Shown one piece after another: positions 7,071-10,220 of a stretch of 10,220 nucleotides of DNA. Made by a program: the position numbers and the translations under genes. Below the pieces are notes generated by a model, which saw only the letters and a list, made by a program, of their open reading frames with translations, made no database searches and was not told the origin of the DNA. Within the stretch, counting starts at the first letter, position 1, and each line of letters begins with the position of its first letter. The stretch is from Ghiorsea sp. (lineage in GTDB: Bacteria; Pseudomonadota; Zetaproteobacteria; Mariprofundales; Mariprofundaceae): positions 1 to 10,220 of the forward strand of contig JAUZQX010000138.1 in NCBI GenBank assembly GCA_030950765.1. The letters are read 5' to 3'.

Positions 7071-7588
7071 TGTGATACAAAGTCTGTGAAATACAGGTTT
7101 TTAATCGGTTTACCGCCAACCAAACGGTTCATCCGATAAATTAAATCTTCTTTGAGGTCATATTTACCTTGCGGCGTTCGAATTTCAGCAAACGTCTTAC
7201 TGGAAAGCAGTGTAATCACCATATCATTGATTTTAATCATGTTTTGCTCAACTTTGGCTTGTGCTTCGGGGCTGCGAACTTCCAGTTTAATTTTCGCCCG
7301 TAAAAAGCGGCTCACATCGGTATCTGCCAAGTTGATTGTAATATCAGCAATATCCATCAAAATTGGTGGGGCCTCTGGATCTTCAGCTTCGGGCTCAGGT
7401 ATCACCGTTTCTTCTGTTTGTGTAGGCGCAGCCTGCTCAGTGGTTGCAGGTGTTTGTTCCATTGCCATCATTTTCCAAGCAATAAACCCTCCCACTGCCA
7501 ACACCAAAATTAACAATACAAGGTTGATAATCGGCAACAAACCACCCGATGATTTCTTTTCTGTACCTTCTTCTTTTTCATCTGCCAT
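7067..7588 (-). CDS. fliL: FliL, stator-associated flagellar protein
   Basis: This 173-residue inner membrane protein has a short charged cytoplasmic tail, one transmembrane helix (about 18-38), a Pro/Glu/Thr-rich linker (about 44-75) and a periplasmic FliL domain. The domain shows INLADTDVSRFLRAKIKLEV, IKINDMVITLLSSKTF and the typical ending IKNLYFTDFVSQ. FliL forms a ring around stator units and supports their function, which fits its place after motA and the two motB genes. A strong AAGGAG ribosome site (7603-7598) lies 9 nt before the ATG at 7588. The stop overlaps the fliM start by 4 nt. Confidence 0.96.
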   Translation of the reverse strand: MADEKEEGTEKKSSGGLLPIINLVLLILVLAVGGFIAWKMMAMEQTPATTEQAAPTQTEETVIPEPEAEDPEAPPILMDIADITINLADTDVSRFLRAKIKLEVRSPEAQAKVEQNMIKINDMVITLLSSKTFAEIRTPQGKYDLKEDLIYRMNRLVGGKPIKNLYFTDFVSQ

Positions 7589-7607
7589 GACTCAAACTCC
7601 TTACTTG

Positions 7608-8303
7608 TTACTTATACACCACAATATCAACGCGTCGATTATGTTTGCGCCCTAAAATTGTGGCATCTGTTGAAATAGGTCGCGAAGGTCCATAACCTGC
7701 TAACGATAAACGCGATGGATTCACACCCTCGGCTTCTAGGATATGCAAGACTGATGCCGCTCTGGCCAAACTTAAGCTCCAGAGGTCTGGATAGCGGCTA
7801 TTTACAACCATTCTATCATCGGTATGACCATTGACACTGATGTTGCCAGGGGAAATCGCCAACATCTTGGCAAGTCTTCTAAGTGCCTGAATATTCTTAG
7901 CTTTTAGCTTTGCTGAACCCTCTTCAAAAATCGCCGCATCATCCATGCGTAAATACAATCGGTTTTTTACAATCAATGCCCGAACATGGTGTTCTAATGT
8001 ACTATTTTTAAGTACAACGTTACTATTTTGACGCATTGCCAACATCAATTCGCGCGGTGATACAATACGCTGTAGTTCCAAGGGTCGAATCAAATTAATT
8101 TCAGTACCCGCTCCCGCATTAAGCACAGACACAGCCGATTCAAAATAAGTGGAAATATCCTGCAACCCTGTTTTATCCAAAGTGGACATCGACACCAGCA
8201 AAATAAAAAAGGTCAGCATCAAGCTGATTAAATCGGCAAAGGTGGTCATCCATGCTTCAGGATCTGCCAGCACCTCAGGTTCAAGTTTCTTTTTGCGCGC
8301 CAT
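7608..8303 (-). CDS. motB: MotB-2, stator B subunit with the canonical ion-binding Asp
   Basis: This 231-residue MotB/PomB protein has a short basic N-terminus, one transmembrane helix (about 17-40) containing WMTTFADLISLMLTFFILL with the ion-binding Asp at residue 24, a linker with a likely plug region, and a C-terminal OmpA-like peptidoglycan-binding domain. OmpA-domain motifs are GHTDD (159-163), LSLARA (177-182), GYGPSRP (203-209) and NRRVDI (222-227). It should anchor stator units to the cell wall and carry the ion path with MotA. Its ATG follows the stop of motB-1 by 2 nt with only a weak ribosome site (AAGAG), so translation is probably coupled. It is the more canonical of the two motB paralogues, since it keeps both the Trp and the Asp of the family signature. 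fliL follows after 19 nt. Confidence 0.95.
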   Translation of the reverse strand: MARKKKLEPEVLADPEAWMTTFADLISLMLTFFILLVSMSTLDKTGLQDISTYFESAVSVLNAGAGTEINLIRPLELQRIVSPRELMLAMRQNSNVVLKNSTLEHHVRALIVKNRLYLRMDDAAIFEEGSAKLKAKNIQALRRLAKMLAISPGNISVNGHTDDRMVVNSRYPDLWSLSLARAASVLHILEAEGVNPSRLSLAGYGPSRPISTDATILGRKHNRRVDIVVYK

Positions 8304-8305
8304 AA

Positions 8306-9085
8306 CTAAAAACTCTTAGCTTGGGGTGCCACCACATGCCGTTGTGGTGAAATTAGTTTTCCAGATTGCACTTGGCTCTCGGGGTTGACCGTAACTGGTC
8401 TAAATTTAAGTTCTATTTCAACCCTTCGGCTCATTTTTGGGTCGCCTTTAATGGGATGTTTATCACCCATTCCCGCCGCAATCATGCGCCCGTTGGGTAC
8501 TCCTCGCTCGGAAAATGCATGAAACAAACTCATAGCGCGTGCTGCAGAAAGCTCCCAGTTGGATGGGTATAAAACACCACGCACGGGTGTATCATCGGTA
8601 TGTCCTTCGATGCGAATTTCAATCACTTCAGGGCGCTTAAATACTTTGGCAAGTTTATCCATCAAAGGTGACATTTGCGCTGATATTTGTACTTGCCCTG
8701 GTTTAAACACAATTGTCTCAGGAAAACGAACTCGAACCGAGTCTCTGTCTAAGGGTAATACATGAATCGCATCCCCCAAACCCAGCTCTCTTGCCATCTC
8801 TGTCAATTCTTTGGCGGTTCGGCGCGGCGCACGGTTGCCATCCACAATATCACGCGCAGGCATGGAGGGACCTTTACCTTCGGTTAAGTTTGCGCCTTTG
8901 GGTAACGGGCTAAATGTGCCCGCAAGAGAGCCAATTGCCGCCAATCGTCGTTCATCTACAATCACCGCAATGGATGTAAGCAGAATAAAAAATGCCAACA
9001 TCTGCATCATTAATTCTAAGAAAAGTGCCGCCCCTGGATCTGAATCAGGTAAGACGGGGTCTGGTTTTTTTTGTCGTTTTGCCAT
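8306..9085 (-). CDS. motB: MotB-1, divergent stator B paralogue with Glu at the ion-binding position
   Basis: This 259-residue MotB/OmpA-domain protein follows motA by 20 nt. The transmembrane segment (about 19-42) reads ALFLELMMQMLAFFILL and aligns with that of MotB-2 without gaps (L25, M29, L30, F32, F33, I34, L35 and L36 identical). Residue 24, the ion-binding Asp of the family, is Glu here (codon GAA at 9016-9014), and the usual preceding Trp is missing. The OmpA-like domain is complete: GHTDDTPV (161-168), WELSAARA (177-184), GMGDKHP (205-211) and SRRVEI (219-224), followed by an extra tail of about 32 residues. It is therefore a wall-anchored stator subunit, active alone or as a heterodimer with MotB-2. 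Glu keeps the carboxylate, so loss of function is not implied. No good ribosome site precedes the ATG. Confidence 0.92.
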   Translation of the reverse strand: MAKRQKKPDPVLPDSDPGAALFLELMMQMLAFFILLTSIAVIVDERRLAAIGSLAGTFSPLPKGANLTEGKGPSMPARDIVDGNRAPRRTAKELTEMARELGLGDAIHVLPLDRDSVRVRFPETIVFKPGQVQISAQMSPLMDKLAKVFKRPEVIEIRIEGHTDDTPVRGVLYPSNWELSAARAMSLFHAFSERGVPNGRMIAAGMGDKHPIKGDPKMSRRVEIELKFRPVTVNPESQVQSGKLISPQRHVVAPQAKSF

Positions 9086-9105
9086 GATTATTTATGTAAT
9101 ATCAA

Positions 9106-9861
9106 TCAAAACGCTGATGCACGGTCTTTGGGAGGTAAGAAGCCATGTAACTTTTGCTCCATCACGCGCGGGTTCTCACCTGCCACCAATGATTGAATAC
9201 CTGCTAAAATAATTTCATGCACCAATAACTCTTCTTTGCTTCGTGTTTTCAGCTTGGATGCCATGGGTAAAAAGATAATATTTGCCATCAGTGCACCATA
9301 AAATGTAGTCAACAAAGCCACTGCCATGGAAGGTCCAATCGATGCAGGGTCTTCCATATTGGCTAACATCAACACAAGACCAACCAGTGTACCAATCATA
9401 CCCATGGATGGTGCAAAAGTACCCAGTGCTGTCATCATATCCGCACCACGTAAATGTCGTTCACCCAACTTATCCATTTCCATATACAAAATTTCTTCGA
9501 TTTCTGTGGGTTCCTGCCCATCAATTGCCATTTGTAAACCTTTGGACATAAATGGGTGATCAATATCTCCCACCTTACTTTCCAGCGCCAAAATTCCGTC
9601 TTTGCGCACAATTTGCGCCAACTCTACAAACTCAGTGACCACGGATGCACCATCCGAAGGTTTGTTCAAAATCGTTTTGAGAATAATTTTAACCACACCA
9701 ATGCAATTGGCCATCGGGTATGCCACCAGTAATACACCAGCCGTACCCCCAATCACAATAGCAATAGAGTTAATATCAATAAATCCTGCAACAGCATCAC
9801 CAATGGCAAATAATACCAAACCAAAAGCAACCACCATTCCAATTATAGTAGCGATATCCAC
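9106..9861 (-). CDS. motA: MotA/PomA-type stator A subunit
   Basis: This 251-residue protein is of the short PomA-like type and has four hydrophobic segments (about 4-24, 30-50, 147-168 and 178-200). Hallmarks include IVIGGT (35-40), the cytoplasmic VRKDGILALE with Arg86 and Glu94 spaced as the FliG-contacting pair of E. coli MotA (R90/E98), FAPSMGMIGTLVGLVLMLANM (149-169) with Pro151 and Thr158, ALLTTFYGA (182-190) with Thr186, and ENPRVMEQKLHGFLPP near the end. Thr158 and Thr186 match threonines linked to sodium selectivity in Vibrio PomA. The start is GTG at 9861, chosen because a perfect AGGAGG (9874-9869) lies 7 nt upstream. It is the first gene of the eight-gene operon, behind a sigma-54-like promoter. 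Confidence 0.96.
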   Translation of the reverse strand: MDIATIIGMVVAFGLVLFAIGDAVAGFIDINSIAIVIGGTAGVLLVAYPMANCIGVVKIILKTILNKPSDGASVVTEFVELAQIVRKDGILALESKVGDIDHPFMSKGLQMAIDGQEPTEIEEILYMEMDKLGERHLRGADMMTALGTFAPSMGMIGTLVGLVLMLANMEDPASIGPSMAVALLTTFYGALMANIIFLPMASKLKTRSKEELLVHEIILAGIQSLVAGENPRVMEQKLHGFLPPKDRASAF

Positions 9862-9868
9862 AGTTTAA

Positions 9869-9874
9869 CCTCCT
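9869..9874 (-). promoter_or_regulatory. ribosome binding site fixing the motA GTG start
   Basis: AGGAGG on the minus strand, 7 nt before the GTG at 9861, is a full match to the Shine-Dalgarno core. It decides in favour of a GTG start for motA. Confidence 0.85.
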
Positions 9875-9908
9875 GAGAAAAATCCTATAAAGTAAACTAC
9901 AACTGATT

Positions 9909-9926
9909 AAGCGAAAACCATGCCAA
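9909..9926 (-). promoter_or_regulatory. candidate sigma-54 promoter of the motA-fliP operon
   Basis: The minus strand reads TTGGCATGGTTTTCGCTT. The -24 GG (9924-9923) and -12 GC (9912-9911) are separated by the required 10 bp, and the -24 box TTGGCATG differs from TTGGCACG at one base. The -12 box is TCGC rather than TTGC. Transcription would start near 9899, about 38 nt before the motA GTG. Sigma-54 control of flagellar genes is common in polar-flagellated proteobacteria. Confidence 0.6.
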
Positions 9927-9952
9927 GTTCCTAAAAAAGCCATAAATTCATG

Positions 9953-9981
9953 CTGACCAATCATGTATAAGCTGCTATAGT
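9953..9981 (+). promoter_or_regulatory. candidate sigma-70-type promoter of the small gene at 10002
   Basis: CTGACC (9953-9958) and TATAGT (9976-9981) are separated by 17 bp; the -10 matches 5 of 6 and the -35 matches 4 of 6 consensus bases. The start would be near 9988, just ahead of the AAGGAG ribosome site at 9991-9996. It is separate from the divergent motA promoter. Confidence 0.5.
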
Positions 9982-10001
9982 GCTATTTTGAAGGAGTCTG
10001 T

Positions 10002-10220
10002 ATGAACAAATTATTGGTGGTTTTTGCCGCAGGTTGTTTCGGTGGATTGATGAATAGCTTGGTCGTGTGGTTGTTTGGTAAATATGGTATTTCTTCTATG
10101 ATGGATGTTGCCATTGCTCCGCATTTGACCTCTGCATGGCTGTATCCCCGCATTGTCTGGGGTGGCATTTGGGGTATTCTTTTTATTCTGCCATTTCTTA
10201 ACAACGCAGAGCAATGGTTG
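10002..10220 (+). CDS. small hydrophobic protein of unknown function (partial, N-terminal 73 residues)
   Basis: The open frame begins at ATG 10002, behind AAGGAG (9991-9996, 5-nt spacing), and stays open to the right edge for exactly 73 codons. It has two hydrophobic segments, about residues 3-25 (glycine-containing, LVVFAAGCFGGLMNSLVVWL) and about 46-66 (WLYPRIVWGGIWGILFILP). The protein is therefore probably in the inner membrane. The aromatic- and glycine-rich second segment after YPR looks like a conserved element, but I cannot name a family. It is transcribed away from motA and has its own promoter candidate, so no flagellar role is implied. Its length and C-terminus lie beyond the window. 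Confidence 0.75.
   Translation, partial: MNKLLVVFAAGCFGGLMNSLVVWLFGKYGISSMMDVAIAPHLTSAWLYPRIVWGGIWGILFILPFLNNAEQWL

Noticed and set aside
1..10220. CRISPR arrays, tRNA/rRNA genes, insertion sequences or phage genes
   Set aside because: No direct repeats with regular spacing, transposase motifs or RNA gene signatures were seen; nearly all sequence is explained by the listed genes.

Overview
This window comes from a flagellated, Gram-negative-type bacterium. Estimated by eye, GC is in the low-to-mid forties. The flagellar gene order, the PomA-like MotA and the MoxR-DUF58-DUF4381-BatA order fit an aquatic proteobacterium. A marine gamma- or zetaproteobacterium is my tentative guess; nothing here fixes the genus. 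Genes are packed tightly, and I see no mobile elements, rRNA, tRNA or CRISPR arrays.

Positions 1-2791 (minus strand) hold a four-gene MoxR/VWA operon, read right to left: a MoxR AAA+ ATPase, a DUF58 protein, a DUF4381 membrane protein and the first 135 residues of a BatA-like VWA membrane protein that runs off the left edge. A plausible sigma-70-type promoter lies just upstream of the TTG start of moxR. Family knowledge suggests a chaperone-like ATPase working with VWA-domain partners at the inner membrane.

Positions 3002-4671 (plus strand) hold two genes sharing an ATGA overlap: an MtnA-type aldose-1-phosphate isomerase and a class II aldolase/MtnB-type protein. No other methionine-salvage gene adjoins them, so they may act in a short route for 5'-methylthioadenosine or 5'-deoxyadenosine by-products. 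A perfect 13-bp palindrome lies upstream of the pair.

Positions 4676-9861 (minus strand) hold an eight-gene flagellar operon, in transcription order motA, motB-1, motB-2, fliL, fliM, fliN, fliO, fliP. It encodes the stator, the stator-associated FliL, two C-ring proteins and two export-gate proteins. A good sigma-54 promoter candidate lies upstream of motA. The operon has two tandem motB genes for one motA, and motB-1 has Glu where the ion-binding Asp of MotB/PomB is expected. MotA carries the threonines associated with sodium-type stators.

From 10002 to the right edge (plus strand) is the start of a small hydrophobic protein of unknown function, with its own promoter and ribosome binding site, transcribed away from motA.
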